64,000 nucleotides of DNA from NCBI RefSeq assembly GCF_016865425.1, contig NZ_AP023355.1, positions 5,144,198 through 5,208,197 on the forward strand. Direction: 5' to 3'. The notes below the pieces were generated by a model that searched no databases, was not told the origin of the DNA, and saw only the letters and a program-made list of their open reading frames with translations. Made by a program: the position numbers and the translations under genes. This document shows, piece by piece, positions 44,003-52,757 of the stretch (positions are counted from its first letter, which is position 1; every line of letters starts with the position of its first letter). This DNA is from Actinocatenispora thailandica (GTDB lineage Bacteria > Actinomycetota > Actinomycetes > Mycobacteriales > Micromonosporaceae).

Positions 44003-44581
44003 TCATGACGACGGTTCGGCGTCGGCGGCCACTACCTTGACGGCCTTCGTGCCCGGATCCACCATGGTGTCGGTGTCGCTGCCGCGCACCGTCTCGCCGG
44101 GCTGCACGGACTCTGTCACGGCGTAGGTCTCTCCGATGCGTTCGCCCTGCGCGTTGTACTCGCCGAACGTGACGTCGTAGTCCAGCGTCGTGTCGGATTG
44201 GTTCTTGACGCTGAACGCCACGTACTGATCAAACGACCCCGTCGCCACACCGTCCACGGCGACGTCCTTCTTCGCGTCGTACCAGTAGCCGTACTTGGTC
44301 GGGTCGTGCGACTTCTTCGCGGCTGGCTTCTGCGCCTTTCCGGATCCATCGGCTCGGGTGCCACCGTTGCCCGACACCTGTGTATGGCCGCTGTCGTCCC
44401 CGCTGCCACCCACGACGAGCGCGGTGCAACTGGCGATGCCTCCCACGAGTACGACGAACACGGCGGACAGAGTGATGATCACGGTTCGCGCCGTGTGCTT
44501 CTTGGGCGGCGGCTGTGGTGGGTAAACGTAGTAGGGCTGGCCGCCGTTGGGAGGCGGCCCGCTGGGTGGTTGCTGATTCAT
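44003..44581 (-). CDS. Membrane-anchored small extracellular domain protein
   Basis: 192 residues. A Pro/Gly/Tyr-rich cytosolic start (SGPPPNGGQPYYVYPPQPPP) precedes one membrane segment (VIITLSAVFVVLVGGIASCT, about 34-55). A Gly/Ser/Lys linker and a C-terminal domain of about 95 residues (YVAFSVKNQSDTTLDYDV, VQPGETVRGSD) follow. The latter resembles FxLYD/DUF4352-type beta domains of cell-envelope proteins. Function is unknown. The gene stands alone. Confidence 0.75.
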   Translation of the reverse strand: MNQQPPSGPPPNGGQPYYVYPPQPPPKKHTARTVIITLSAVFVVLVGGIASCTALVVGGSGDDSGHTQVSGNGGTRADGSGKAQKPAAKKSHDPTKYGYWYDAKKDVAVDGVATGSFDQYVAFSVKNQSDTTLDYDVTFGEYNAQGERIGETYAVTESVQPGETVRGSDTDTMVDPGTKAVKVVAADAEPSS

Positions 44582-45041
44582 GTGTATTTCCTTCCCCCGT
44601 GATTACTGAGTGTGCTCTCGTCGCAGACGGAAGGTATCGACTGCGTGGCGGACCCGCCCACGCCGATCGTCGACGCCGGTATGCCTTGTCGGCAGCAGTC
44701 GGTGACGGTTTCGTTCGATCTGCCTGCCGATAGGTCAGCGGTGAGCGCAGTCCGTCCCATTCGCCCTGCGCCGCATTGCCTCGGCCGCACGGCAGCTCAG
44801 GCAGCCACCGCCCGGGCGGTGGTGAACATCGGCAATGGTTCGAGCCGACGCGATCAACAGCCTGACAGGGCATCTGGTGGGGCTTGGTCGATGGATGACG
44901 GCATGATGCGTTGGCGATCCATGAGCTCGGACCGATGGCCGCGTAGTCGGTGATCGTGACTGGTCGTTCGTGTGCAGTGACGCCCCCCGGCTCGATGAGG
45001 TCGGACCGGGTCCTCACCGGGGCTTCCCATCGATCGCCCTG
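44582..45041. other. Non-coding gap
   Basis: 460 bp with only short overlapping frames and no hairpin or motif I can support. The last ~50 bp (from 44994, TCGATGAGGTCGG) recur near 47930 next to another damaged HNH copy. Confidence 0.4.
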
Positions 45042-45519
45042 TCAGGCAGCCGAGCGCCAGCGGGGCTGGTCGCCGTTCTTGCTGGCGCATCGCATCGGGG
45101 TGCCGCGGTCGGTGACGCCGAGCGCTCGTTCCGGTGAGCAGAACGCGCCGGGGTGCACGATCGTCTGCCCGCCGCCGTTGCCGGTCGGCTGCGTCGGCGG
45201 CGGTGCCTGAGTCGTCGGCGGTGCCCGCGTCCTGGCTGGCCGCGGTGATAGTGGCACGACTGGCGTCGCGGGGGCTGCGGCGCGACACCGCCGCACGTGC
45301 GGAGCGTGGATGCCATCGCGTCGTGCTCGGCGCTGGTGACCCAGAGGCCGTAGGTGGCCTTGACGGTGATCTGATCCGCGACGTAGGTGCAGTCGAATCC
45401 GTTGCTGGTTGACAGCCACTACGAAGCGGCCTGGTCGCCCTTGGACTCGTTGGCCGCCCCGCTGACCGCAAGCAGTTCGATCGGATCGTTGGCCAGCTGC
45501 TCCGGGTGGGCACCCGACA
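45042..45519 (-). pseudogene. 3' half of an HNH nuclease gene (damaged copy)
   Basis: The segment encodes EQLANDPIELLAVSG, GFDCTYVADQITVKATYGLW and GAFCSPERALGVTDRGTPM, closely matching residues 255-405 of the nuclease at 38583. It carries an in-frame TAG (after QAAS), a frameshift near 45290 and no 5' half. Upstream it joins directly to an unrelated transporter fragment at about 45520. Confidence 0.75.
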
Positions 45520-45690
45520 TGTCCTGACTGCTCGACGCCGGTCAACTTGCTGGCCAGCGGGCCGGCCGCCGCCACCACGGCCAGCCAGAACAGCACGACC
45601 GCGAACCTGCTCCATCTGCCGGTACCGATGCGCCCGAGCGCGCGAGCCAGCACAGCCCCGGTGTCCTCCCGCCCCCGACCCCGACCGGGC
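45520..45690 (-). pseudogene. MMPL-family transporter N-terminal fragment
   Basis: About 50 residues (ALGRIGTGRWSRFAVVLF, WLAVVAAAGPLASKLTGVEQ) match the first membrane helix and start of the first periplasmic loop of MMPL/RND-type actinobacterial transporters. It is cut at 45520 and runs straight into the HNH fragment, so the junction is a recombination or deletion breakpoint. Confidence 0.6.
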
Positions 45691-45830
45691 CCGGGCACCC
45701 GCGACCCATTGTGCCGGGCGTAGCCACGACCAGTCGCCCAGTTGCCAGCGTTTTGTTGCGTTCGCGGCGCTTCTCCCGAACTACAACGGGTGGCGCAGCT
45801 GCGCCTGCCACCGGAGCGAAGGAGAACCGT

Positions 45831-47726
45831 ATGCGAAGACTCGCCATCCGTCAGGCCGGGCGCCTGCTGGCCGGGCTGATGATCCTGCTGGCCGTGTGCA
45901 CCGCCGCGACGCCGGCGTCGGCCTCCGCCCACCGGGCGGGCTCCGGTGCCACCGCCGTCGCACGCTCCCGGGTCGCGGCCGACGTCCTGATGCACTCGTA
46001 CGACCCGGTCAAGGCATGGTGGCCGTCGAGCTGGTGGAACTCCGCCGTCGCGCTGCAGACCGTCGGCGACTACATGCAGCGCACCGGGGACCGCAGGTTT
46101 CTCCCTCAGCTGGACAACACGTTCGAGAAGGACAAGGGCCCCTTCCCGCCGGGCGTGCTGTCCGGCGACCCGCTGCTGGGCAACTTCACCAGCCGGGCGA
46201 TCGACGACTCCGAGTGGTGGGGGTTGACCTGGGTCGAGGCGTACGACCTCACCGGCAACCGGAAGTACCTGGACATGGCGACGACCATCGCCACCTACGC
46301 CTACGGGTACTGGGACCCGAGCACCTGCGGCGGCGGCGTGTGGTGGAACGCCGAGAAGACCTACAAGAACGCCGTCACCAACGGCCTGTTCATCCGGCTC
46401 AGCGCCGAGTTGCACAACCGGATCCCGGGTGACCGGACCTGGCTCGCGCGCGCCACGACGGCGTGGCGCTGGTTCACCGGCTCCGGGATGATCAACTCGT
46501 CCGGCCTGGTCAACGACGGGCTGACCGATTCCTGTCAGAGCAACGGGCAGACGGTGTGGAGCTACAACCAGGGCCTTGCCATCGGCGCCGGGCTGGAGCT
46601 GTGGCGGGCGACCCACGACCGGTCGGTGCTGGCCACCGCGCGGCGCCTCGCGGACGCCGCGATCGCCTCCCCGTCGCTGGTTGACAACGATGTCTTACAC
46701 GAGTCCTGCGACGCGCCGGACCGCACCTGCGACGACAACGGCAAGCAGTTCAAGGGCATCTTCATGCGGTACCTGATGGACGCCGCCGACACCACGCACG
46801 ATCCGCGCTACACCCGGTTCGTCCAGCGGCAGGCCGCGAGCGTCTGGACGGCCGACCGCAACGCCGGCGACCAGCTGGGCGAGCGCTGGTCCGGCCCGAC
46901 CAGCGACGCCGCCCCGAACGCGTTCGACTGGCGCACCCAGGCCAGCGCGCTGAGCGCGCTGATCGCCGCCGTTCCACGGCCGGCGCCACGGTGGTCGCTG
47001 TCGGCCACCCTGTCACCGGCCATGCCGGTGGTGATTCCCGCCGCCAGCAAGCCGACCCGGCTGGCCCTGACCCTGACCGTCCTGGCGACCTCACCCGGCC
47101 CGGCACCGATGAACGTACGGGTCGGCACCGCCGGACCCGCCGGCTGGACGGTCACCGCCGCACACGACTCGATCGCCCTGCACCCGAACGGCAGCGCCGA
47201 ACCGGCCCGCGGCAGCATCCCGATGACCGTGCAGGTACCAGCCGACGCAGCGGACGGCCACCACCGCGTGACCGCCACGGTCCGGGCGGGTCCGGGCCTG
47301 AGCTTCCGGGCAACGGCAGACATCCTCGTCACCCACACCATCGACTTCGACACCGGTACCGCGGCCGAGCTGACGTGGATGTTCGACGCCGACGGCTCGC
47401 AGAGCAACGGAGTGCGGAACCGCTTCGCCGACAACGACCACTACTTCGTCTACAAGTTCCCGCTGCCGTCCGACACCAGCCGGGCCAACGCCACGCTCGC
47501 GATCGACAACGAATTCCTGGTCCAGGTCAGCCCGGACGGCACGCAGTGGACCACCGTACTGAAGGAGGACCGGCAGATCCACGACGGCTCGAACAAGGCC
47601 GACCGCACGATCGACCTCACGCCCTACCTCGGGCCGGACAAGGCGGTCTACGTCCGCGTCTCGGACGCCTTCCCGCAGGACGGCTGGGGCGGCCGGATCT
47701 CGCACGTCACGCTGACCTTCAGCTGA
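45831..47726 (+). CDS. Secreted glycoside hydrolase family 76 (alpha-1,6-mannanase-like)
   Basis: 631 residues from the ATG at 45831, with AAGGAG six bases upstream. A signal peptide (residues 1-34, ending ASASA) shows export. Residues 45-380 are the GH76 (alpha/alpha)6 barrel with RAIDDSEWW: the paired Asp125-Asp126 are the catalytic residues of the family. Other barrel pieces are YLDMATTIATYAYGYW, VWSYNQGLAIGAGLEL and FKGIFMRYL. Residues 390-500 form an NPCBM/NEW2-like or Ig-like Pro/Ala-rich domain. The C-terminus (FDTGTAAELTWMFDADGSQS to the end) is a carbohydrate-binding-like beta domain. It probably cuts alpha-1,6-mannan or related fungal or actinobacterial cell-wall polymers outside the cell. 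It stands alone with its own terminator. Confidence 0.88.
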   Translation: MRRLAIRQAGRLLAGLMILLAVCTAATPASASAHRAGSGATAVARSRVAADVLMHSYDPVKAWWPSSWWNSAVALQTVGDYMQRTGDRRFLPQLDNTFEKDKGPFPPGVLSGDPLLGNFTSRAIDDSEWWGLTWVEAYDLTGNRKYLDMATTIATYAYGYWDPSTCGGGVWWNAEKTYKNAVTNGLFIRLSAELHNRIPGDRTWLARATTAWRWFTGSGMINSSGLVNDGLTDSCQSNGQTVWSYNQGLAIGAGLELWRATHDRSVLATARRLADAAIASPSLVDNDVLHESCDAPDRTCDDNGKQFKGIFMRYLMDAADTTHDPRYTRFVQRQAASVWTADRNAGDQLGERWSGPTSDAAPNAFDWRTQASALSALIAAVPRPAPRWSLSATLSPAMPVVIPAASKPTRLALTLTVLATSPGPAPMNVRVGTAGPAGWTVTAAHDSIALHPNGSAEPARGSIPMTVQVPADAADGHHRVTATVRAGPGLSFRATADILVTHTIDFDTGTAAELTWMFDADGSQSNGVRNRFADNDHYFVYKFPLPSDTSRANATLAIDNEFLVQVSPDGTQWTTVLKEDRQIHDGSNKADRTIDLTPYLGPDKAVYVRVSDAFPQDGWGGRISHVTLTFS

Positions 47727-47742
47727 GCGTCGCCGCACCCTC

Positions 47743-47775
47743 CTCGGTCCCGGCCCTCGAAGGGTCGGGACCGAG
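47743..47775 (+). terminator. Terminator of the GH76 gene
   Basis: A 15-base stem (CTCGGTCCCGGCCCT with AGGGTCGGGACCGAG, one mismatch) and a 3-base loop start 17 bases after the stop. It is the strongest hairpin noted in the window. Confidence 0.8.
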
Positions 47776-47973
47776 CGTGGTCTCACGACTGGGAGCGGCC
47801 AGGCCCGCAGCGGCGCTGGCTCGTCGACGGCGTGGAGATCGACATCAGGTTGGGCGGGTTCACAAACCTTGCCGGCCGTGTGGCCGCCCGCCCATGCTGA
47901 TCATTCGGGCGCAGTGGCGCCAGCCCACGTCGATGAGGTCGGCCCGTGTCGTCGGTTTCCATCGACCGCCGTG

Positions 47974-48069
47974 TCAGCCGGCTGAGCGTCAGCGGGGGTG
48001 GTCGCCGTTCTTGCTGCTGCAGCGCATCGGGGCGCCGCGGTCGGTGACGCCGAGCGCTCCTTCGTGTCG
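47974..48069 (-). pseudogene. Third copy of the HNH nuclease gene 3' end
   Basis: About 95 bp encode GALGVTDRGAPMRCSSKNGD, the C-terminal tail of the nuclease at 38583. The similarity ends near 48070. Flanking DNA downstream of the tail (from 47930) is shared with the copy at 45042. Confidence 0.6.
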
Positions 48070-48205
48070 TGATCGGGCCGCTGTTGCGATAGCCGCCCGG
48101 TGCGACCTGATGGGCTGGTGCCGCGACGCCGATCTGCGGACCGAACACACCCTCCGCCGCCCGGCCACTGCTATCCACCCGCACCGAGCTGGGTGGTAAA
48201 GCACC

Positions 48206-48760
48206 GGGCCAGCGGCACGTCGAGCTGACCATGGCAGCCGCTTCACCCACAATCTCGCCGCCTGGGTAGTCGGGCTGCCGGCGGCCGAGAAGGACCAGTA
48301 CCTGGCCCGAGTCGCGCCCGGCGGCGGGACAGGGGTACAGCTGAAGCTGACACACCGCTTCCGCTGTGACCCCGGCCCGACTACCGCGACATCGCACCGC
48401 CGACGGGTGGGCGAACTGCTCGACGAAGCAGCACGCCCGCGCGCCGAACATCGCCGCCGGGAGGAGCCACGCGCCGCCGCGGACCTGGCGCTCCGGGACA
48501 AGGAACGCGCCATGGTGTACCAGCGGAGGCTCGAGCAGCTCGCCGCCGAAGACGAGGTGGCATGGTCCGCGGGTCGACGAGCTGATCGGCACCCGCAAAC
48601 CGTCGGGCCATGACGCGGCGGTCAGTCTGCTCATCGACCTCCGAGACCTCTCCGTCCGTACCACCGACGTCATTTCTTCGCGCCAGGCGCCGAGCAGATC
48701 CGGCAGGCCAACGCTCGGAAACCGAGCCTCACCGCGCGCTTGAACCGGGCGGGCCTCTGA
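48206..48760 (+). pseudogene. Frameshifted remnant of a coiled-coil hypothetical gene
   Basis: Pieces in different frames read LAAWVVGLPAAEKDQYLARV, RVGELLDEAARPRAEHRRRE, RLEQLAAEDEVAW, VDELIGTRKPSGHDAAVSLL, and finally ANARKPSLTARLNRAGL before a TGA at 48758. Together they resemble one protein with an Arg/Glu/Ala-rich coiled coil, as found downstream of SWIM zinc-finger genes in actinomycetes. At least two frameshifts and a missing 5' end make it non-functional. Confidence 0.55.
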
Positions 48761-48939
48761 CAGCACACGATCCCTCGTGCCGGCCATGGCCGGTCGCAGT
48801 CGAGAGAGTCTCATGCGATCTTCAACGATGCCGTCGAGGGGCGGCCATCCGGAGGGGACACATGTCCACCGCTGCCAGCATCGGCCGGTCGCTCGACGAC
48901 CCCGGGGTTGAGTGGCGGCGGTACAGCGGTTGGCGCTGA

Positions 48940-49965
48940 GAGGCTGTTGGGTAGCTGGATGGTTTCGTAGCGTGGTTGCGTTGGGGTTGGTGGCGTGTCA
49001 GCCGTGTAAACAAGATCGTCCCCGCCAAGATCGTGTTGTGTGAGCAACCATGACCTGGGCGGGGACGACCGCCGTTCATCGTATCCGTCGAGCCTGTCTG
49101 AACGTGCGTGGGCGCTGGTTGAGCCGTTGATGCCGGCCCGCGACCGCAGCAAGGGCGGCGCCAAGCGTCGCTACGGTGATCGGCTGGTGCTGGATGCGAT
49201 CTTGTTCGTGGTGCGTTCGGGTTGCCAGTGGCGGATGATCCCGCATGATCTGCTGCCGTGGGACGCCGCGTATCGCTGGTATCGGGCGTGGATCGCCGAC
49301 GGCACCTGGGATCGGGTTCATGACGCGCTGCGTGACCAGGTCCGGGCTGGGCTCGGGCGTGATGTTGACCCATCGGCGGCAGTCATCGATGCGCAGTCGA
49401 TCAAGTCCAGCGAGGGCGGGCAGGCGCGCGGGTTCGACGCGGGAAAGCGCACGACCGGCCGTAAACGCCACATCGTGGTCGACACGTTGGGGTTGTTGCT
49501 GGTCGTGGTCGTCACCGCCGCCAGCGTCCAGGACCGGCCCGGCGGCAAGGTGGTCCTTTCGCTGCTGGCGCAACGGTTCTCCTCGATTGCGCTGGTGTGG
49601 GCCGACGGCGGCTACGCCAATCAGATCGACAGGAGTCTGATCGGCTGGGCCCGCCAGAAGCTGGGCCTGCTGCTACAGATCGTCAAACGAACCGATGACG
49701 TGAAGGGCTTTCAGGTACTGCCACGTCGCTGGGTTGTGGAACGAACGTTCGGATGGCTTGTGCGTAACCGGCGATTGGCCCGCGACTACGAGCGCCTCAC
49801 GCTCCACTCCGAAACCATGATCAAGATCGCGATGATCCGTCTGATGACCCATCGCCTTACCGGCCAACAGATCCGATGGTCCAACCACAACCAGCGACAA
49901 GCCGTCCGCCGACTCACCGCCGAAACCCTCATCACAGCGTGATCACCCGCATACCCAACAGTCTC
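48940..49965 (+). mobile_element. IS5-type insertion sequence, complete
   Basis: 1026 bp bounded by 14-base inverted repeats (GAGGCTGTTGGGTA left; GAGACTGTTGGGTA right, one mismatch) and a 3-base target duplication TGA (48937-48939 and 49966-49968). A TNA target is typical of the IS427 branch of the IS5 family. It carries one transposase gene with an intact frame. Confidence 0.85.
49040..49942 (+). CDS. IS5-family DDE transposase
   Basis: 300 residues from a GTG at 49040. An N-terminal DUF4096-like helical domain (LSERAWALVEPLMPARDRSK, FVVRSGCQWRMIPHDLLPWD) leads to the RNase H-like DDE core: AAVIDAQSIKSSEGG with the first Asp, ALVWADGGYANQID with the second, and VVERTFGWLVRNRRLARDYE with the Glu. 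No frameshift is present. The element is therefore probably able to move. A truncated relative lies at 52817-53600. Confidence 0.92.
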   Translation: MSNHDLGGDDRRSSYPSSLSERAWALVEPLMPARDRSKGGAKRRYGDRLVLDAILFVVRSGCQWRMIPHDLLPWDAAYRWYRAWIADGTWDRVHDALRDQVRAGLGRDVDPSAAVIDAQSIKSSEGGQARGFDAGKRTTGRKRHIVVDTLGLLLVVVVTAASVQDRPGGKVVLSLLAQRFSSIALVWADGGYANQIDRSLIGWARQKLGLLLQIVKRTDDVKGFQVLPRRWVVERTFGWLVRNRRLARDYERLTLHSETMIKIAMIRLMTHRLTGQQIRWSNHNQRQAVRRLTAETLITA

Positions 49966-50124
49966 TGAGAGGGATCATGAGGTCGCGGGTCGATGATGCG
50001 GCGGCACGTCTGCGGAGTGACCGTGGCGGCATGGGACGAGAAACGCCGATGGACCACGAAGTCGCCGAACGGTCCGCCTTCCTACTGGTCGGAAGGATCC
50101 GGCGGGTTGAGGTCTTGTGGACGA

Positions 50125-50400
50125 CGCCGACCGTCGACGTTCTGCGTTGCTGCGTCCAGGCCGCGACCGGGCTGCTGCTGATCTCCGGACACGCCGACCT
50201 CGCAACGCTGGCGGTGCTCCAGGCCCCGGCGGGAGGGGCGCGGCGCTGTTCGTCCCGGCCGCCTCCGGGCCGGTGCCCTCGCTGGTCGGTGAGGAGCAGG
50301 TGCAGGCGGCGAACGCGCTGCTGGGCCTTGCCGCCATCGTCAACAAGGTGCCGGCGATCTCGGCCGCGGGCGTCTTGGTGGCCACCGTCGACCCGGCGTC
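50125..50400 (+). pseudogene. MFS transporter fragment
   Basis: Two frames read VLRCCVQAATGLLLISGHAD and then GAALFVPAASGPVPSLVGEE, QVQAANALLGLAAIVNK, SAAGVLVATV. This is the third to fifth membrane helix region of DUF894/enterobactin-exporter-like MFS proteins, with a frameshift near 50230. The ends are missing. The IS element next to it may have caused the loss. Confidence 0.55.
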
Positions 50401-50473
50401 ACGCTGCTCGCCGACGCGGCGGCGACAAGGCCGAAGCGGACGGCGGCGGCCGTCCGCTTCGGAGGGGTGAGCG

Positions 50474-50854
50474 TCACGCGATCCCTTGAGGGTTCGCGAT
50501 GAGCATGCGCCAGCCGTGCTCGGGCGTGTGCTTCAGGACGTTCGTGGCGGTGCCCCGCGACTCGATGCGCTGTCCATCCGGGGTGGTGATCCACAGGGTG
50601 TAGTCGACGATGATCAGCGCGATGTCGCCGCGACGGAACACATGCCGGGTGTGGTTGTCCAGATGCGCGTGGGCGGCGATCAGGTTTTTCACCTCTTGTC
50701 CGACGAGGTCGTGGCCTTCGACGACCGAGCCGTCGGAGGTGCGCATGGTGGCGTCGGGCTCGTAGAGAGCCAGGAGATGGTCGGCGTCACCGGCGTTGAG
50801 CGCGTGGTCGAACGCCGTGGCGAAGTCAGCAGGGTCGGTGATCGTGGTGTCCAT
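50474..50854 (-). CDS. NTF2/SnoaL-like protein (DUF4440-type)
   Basis: 126 residues from the ATG at 50854 with AAAGGA upstream. The cone-shaped NTF2 fold is recognisable: FATAFDHALNAGDADHLLAL, YEPDATMRTSDGSVVEGHD, and a C-terminal sheet (IALIIVDYTLWITTPDGQ, WRMLIANPQGIA). Such small proteins act as enzymes, binding proteins or stress factors; this one cannot be assigned. It lies on the same strand as the alpha/beta hydrolase and may be in one operon with it. Confidence 0.8.
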   Translation of the reverse strand: MDTTITDPADFATAFDHALNAGDADHLLALYEPDATMRTSDGSVVEGHDLVGQEVKNLIAAHAHLDNHTRHVFRRGDIALIIVDYTLWITTPDGQRIESRGTATNVLKHTPEHGWRMLIANPQGIA

Positions 50855-51099
50855 CGGAATTTCCTTTCCAGTCACGAGGGCGCGCAGCGTGGCCAGTGAG
50901 GTGGCCCGGCCTCCGATGACGAGGTCGCCATCGGTGATGTCGGAGAAGCTGCTCGAACAGCACCCAGTCAACTCCGGCGCGATAGTGCTGCCCGCGAACC
51001 CCCGGCCGAGTAGGTGAGTTCGCCGAGTGCGGCGGCGATCCGTTCGGGGTCGTGGTCGCGCAAGGCGGTGTCGTTCGTGGTGATCTTGACTAGGGCCAT
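50855..51099 (-). pseudogene. Frameshifted short gene between hydrolase and NTF2-like gene
   Basis: One frame starts at an ATG that overlaps the hydrolase stop (MALVKITTNDTALRDHDPER, IAAALGELTYSAGG) and stops early. The neighbouring frame continues with TGCCSSSFSDITDGDLVIGG and ATLRALVTGKE up to the NTF2-like start. The two halves together could be one small protein broken by a frameshift near 51000. The family is not recognised. Confidence 0.35.
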
Positions 51100-51881
51100 G
51101 TCGGGAGGTCCTTCCGGAAAGTGTCGATGCGCTCGGCGAGCGCATCGGGTCGTTCCAGCGGTAGCAGGTGCCCGGCGTCGGGGATGACGTCGAGACGAGC
51201 ACCGGGGATGAGGTCGGTGACGTGGCTGCGCATGAGCTCCACCGGCTCCACGCGGTCGTACTCTCCCGCCACGACGAGTACCGGAACGTCGATGCGGGCG
51301 AGGTCGGTCGAGACGTCCTCGAGAATCGTCCGTGCCGGCCACGCGCGCTTGGCCGCCGGTGTGCCCGCCAGGCTGTCCACGACGACCTGCTCGCGGGCCG
51401 CGTCGGTCAGCGGCGCGTGGCTCAGTACGGCGTCCAGCGTCGCCAGCACGGACTCCCGGCTGTCGTAGGCCGCGGCCATCTGCGCACGAGCCTCGTCGGG
51501 CACGGCGACGGGCTTGGCCGGGGCCGGGGCAACGAGGACCACGCCCCGCAGTCCGGCCGGACGGCGCGTGGCGAGCAGTTGCGCGACCTTGCCGCCCATG
51601 CTGTGCCCGACCAGGACGTAGTCCCGCAGGCCAAGAGTGAGGAGCACGGTCTGCGCGTCATCGGCGAGGTCGGCCGTCGTGTAGCCGGTTTCGGGTGCGC
51701 TCGACTGACCCCAGCCACGGTGGTCGATCGCGACGCAGCGAGCAGTCATGTGGTCGACAACGGCGTCCCAGGTCCGGGTCGATCCGCCCCAGTAGTGCAG
51801 GAACACCAGCGCCGGGGTGTCGCCACCGGTGTCCGCGATGTGCAGTGACACCTCGTCGGAGGTGATGTAAGAATCGGTCAC
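51090..51881 (-). CDS. Alpha/beta hydrolase
   Basis: 263 residues. LVFLHYWGGSTRTWD (oxyanion loop), CVAIDHRGWGQS, the nucleophile elbow VGHSMGGKVAQ with the catalytic Ser, VPVLVVAGEYDRVEP with the acid, and IPDAGHLLPLERP with the catalytic His are all present, so it should be active. It resembles non-haem haloperoxidase- or esterase-like enzymes; the substrate is unknown. It is divergent from the AraC-type regulator at 51930, which probably controls it. Confidence 0.88.
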   Translation of the reverse strand: MTDSYITSDEVSLHIADTGGDTPALVFLHYWGGSTRTWDAVVDHMTARCVAIDHRGWGQSSAPETGYTTADLADDAQTVLLTLGLRDYVLVGHSMGGKVAQLLATRRPAGLRGVVLVAPAPAKPVAVPDEARAQMAAAYDSRESVLATLDAVLSHAPLTDAAREQVVVDSLAGTPAAKRAWPARTILEDVSTDLARIDVPVLVVAGEYDRVEPVELMRSHVTDLIPGARLDVIPDAGHLLPLERPDALAERIDTFRKDLPTWP

Positions 51882-51929
51882 GCTTCAACACGCTAGTGAC
51901 GACCACAGGTGCAGAAGGGACCTCCACCG

Positions 51930-52757
51930 GTGAAAACGAGACAGGCGATTCGGCGGGTGCCGTTTCAGGCGCCCACGCCGTTCGGCGTCGAGGTGATGTC
52001 GATTGCAGAGCTGTGGGCGATGGCCCCGCCTGGTTACCTCGCCGCACCGCAGCGCCCGACCTTCCACCTGCTGCTGCTGGTGACCGGGGGCGCGACCACA
52101 CACACCCTTGACTTCGAGGAGCACCACCTGACCCGCGGCTGCGCGCTGTGGGTGCGGCCCGGCCAGGTCCAGGTCTTCGGGGAACGGGCCGCCGGTGACC
52201 TGGTGCTGTTCGAGTCGGACTTTCTCATCCCCGGCACCCACGCGGCGGCGCTCGCGGACAGCCACTGCGGCCCGGTCACAGTGATCGCGCCCTTCGAACC
52301 GGCTCGCCGCGCGCTGCGCCACGAGTACGACCGCGCCCGGAAGCCGACCCTCGTCGCAGCAGAGACGCTGCGCCACCTGCTTTCGGTCCTCATCCTGGAA
52401 CTCGCACGCGCCGCCCCGGAGCCCACCCCCGATCGCACTGGTCTGGACGCCCGCTTCCGCGCCTTGCTCGAACGCGACTTCACCACCGCCCATGACGTCG
52501 ATCACTACGCCCGGCAACTCGGCTACACCACCCGCACCCTCAACCGCGCCACCCACACCGCGGTGGGCGAATCACCGAAACAGGCCATCAACCGGCGCCT
52601 CGTCCTCGAAGCCCGCCGCCTGCTCGCCCACACCGACCAACCGATCACCCAACTCGCTCACCGCCTGGGTTTCCGCGACCCGTCGAACTTTTCGGCCTTC
52701 TTCGTCACCCAGACCGGGCAGTCACCGAGTGTTTTCCGCGCAGGCACCCGACGATGA
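51930..52757 (+). CDS. AraC-family transcriptional regulator
   Basis: 275 residues from a GTG at 51930 with AAGGGA upstream; a GTG at 51909 is an alternative. The N-terminal cupin-like sensor (FHLLLLVTGGATTHTLDFEE, CALWVRPGQVQVFGE) is followed by two helix-turn-helix motifs: HDVDHYARQLGYTTRTLNRA and QPITQLAHRLGFRDPSNFSA, ending FFVTQTGQSPSVFR. It faces away from the alpha/beta hydrolase operon across a 48-bp gap and is its likely regulator. A truncated IS sits 60 bp after its stop. Confidence 0.9.
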   Translation: MKTRQAIRRVPFQAPTPFGVEVMSIAELWAMAPPGYLAAPQRPTFHLLLLVTGGATTHTLDFEEHHLTRGCALWVRPGQVQVFGERAAGDLVLFESDFLIPGTHAAALADSHCGPVTVIAPFEPARRALRHEYDRARKPTLVAAETLRHLLSVLILELARAAPEPTPDRTGLDARFRALLERDFTTAHDVDHYARQLGYTTRTLNRATHTAVGESPKQAINRRLVLEARRLLAHTDQPITQLAHRLGFRDPSNFSAFFVTQTGQSPSVFRAGTRR

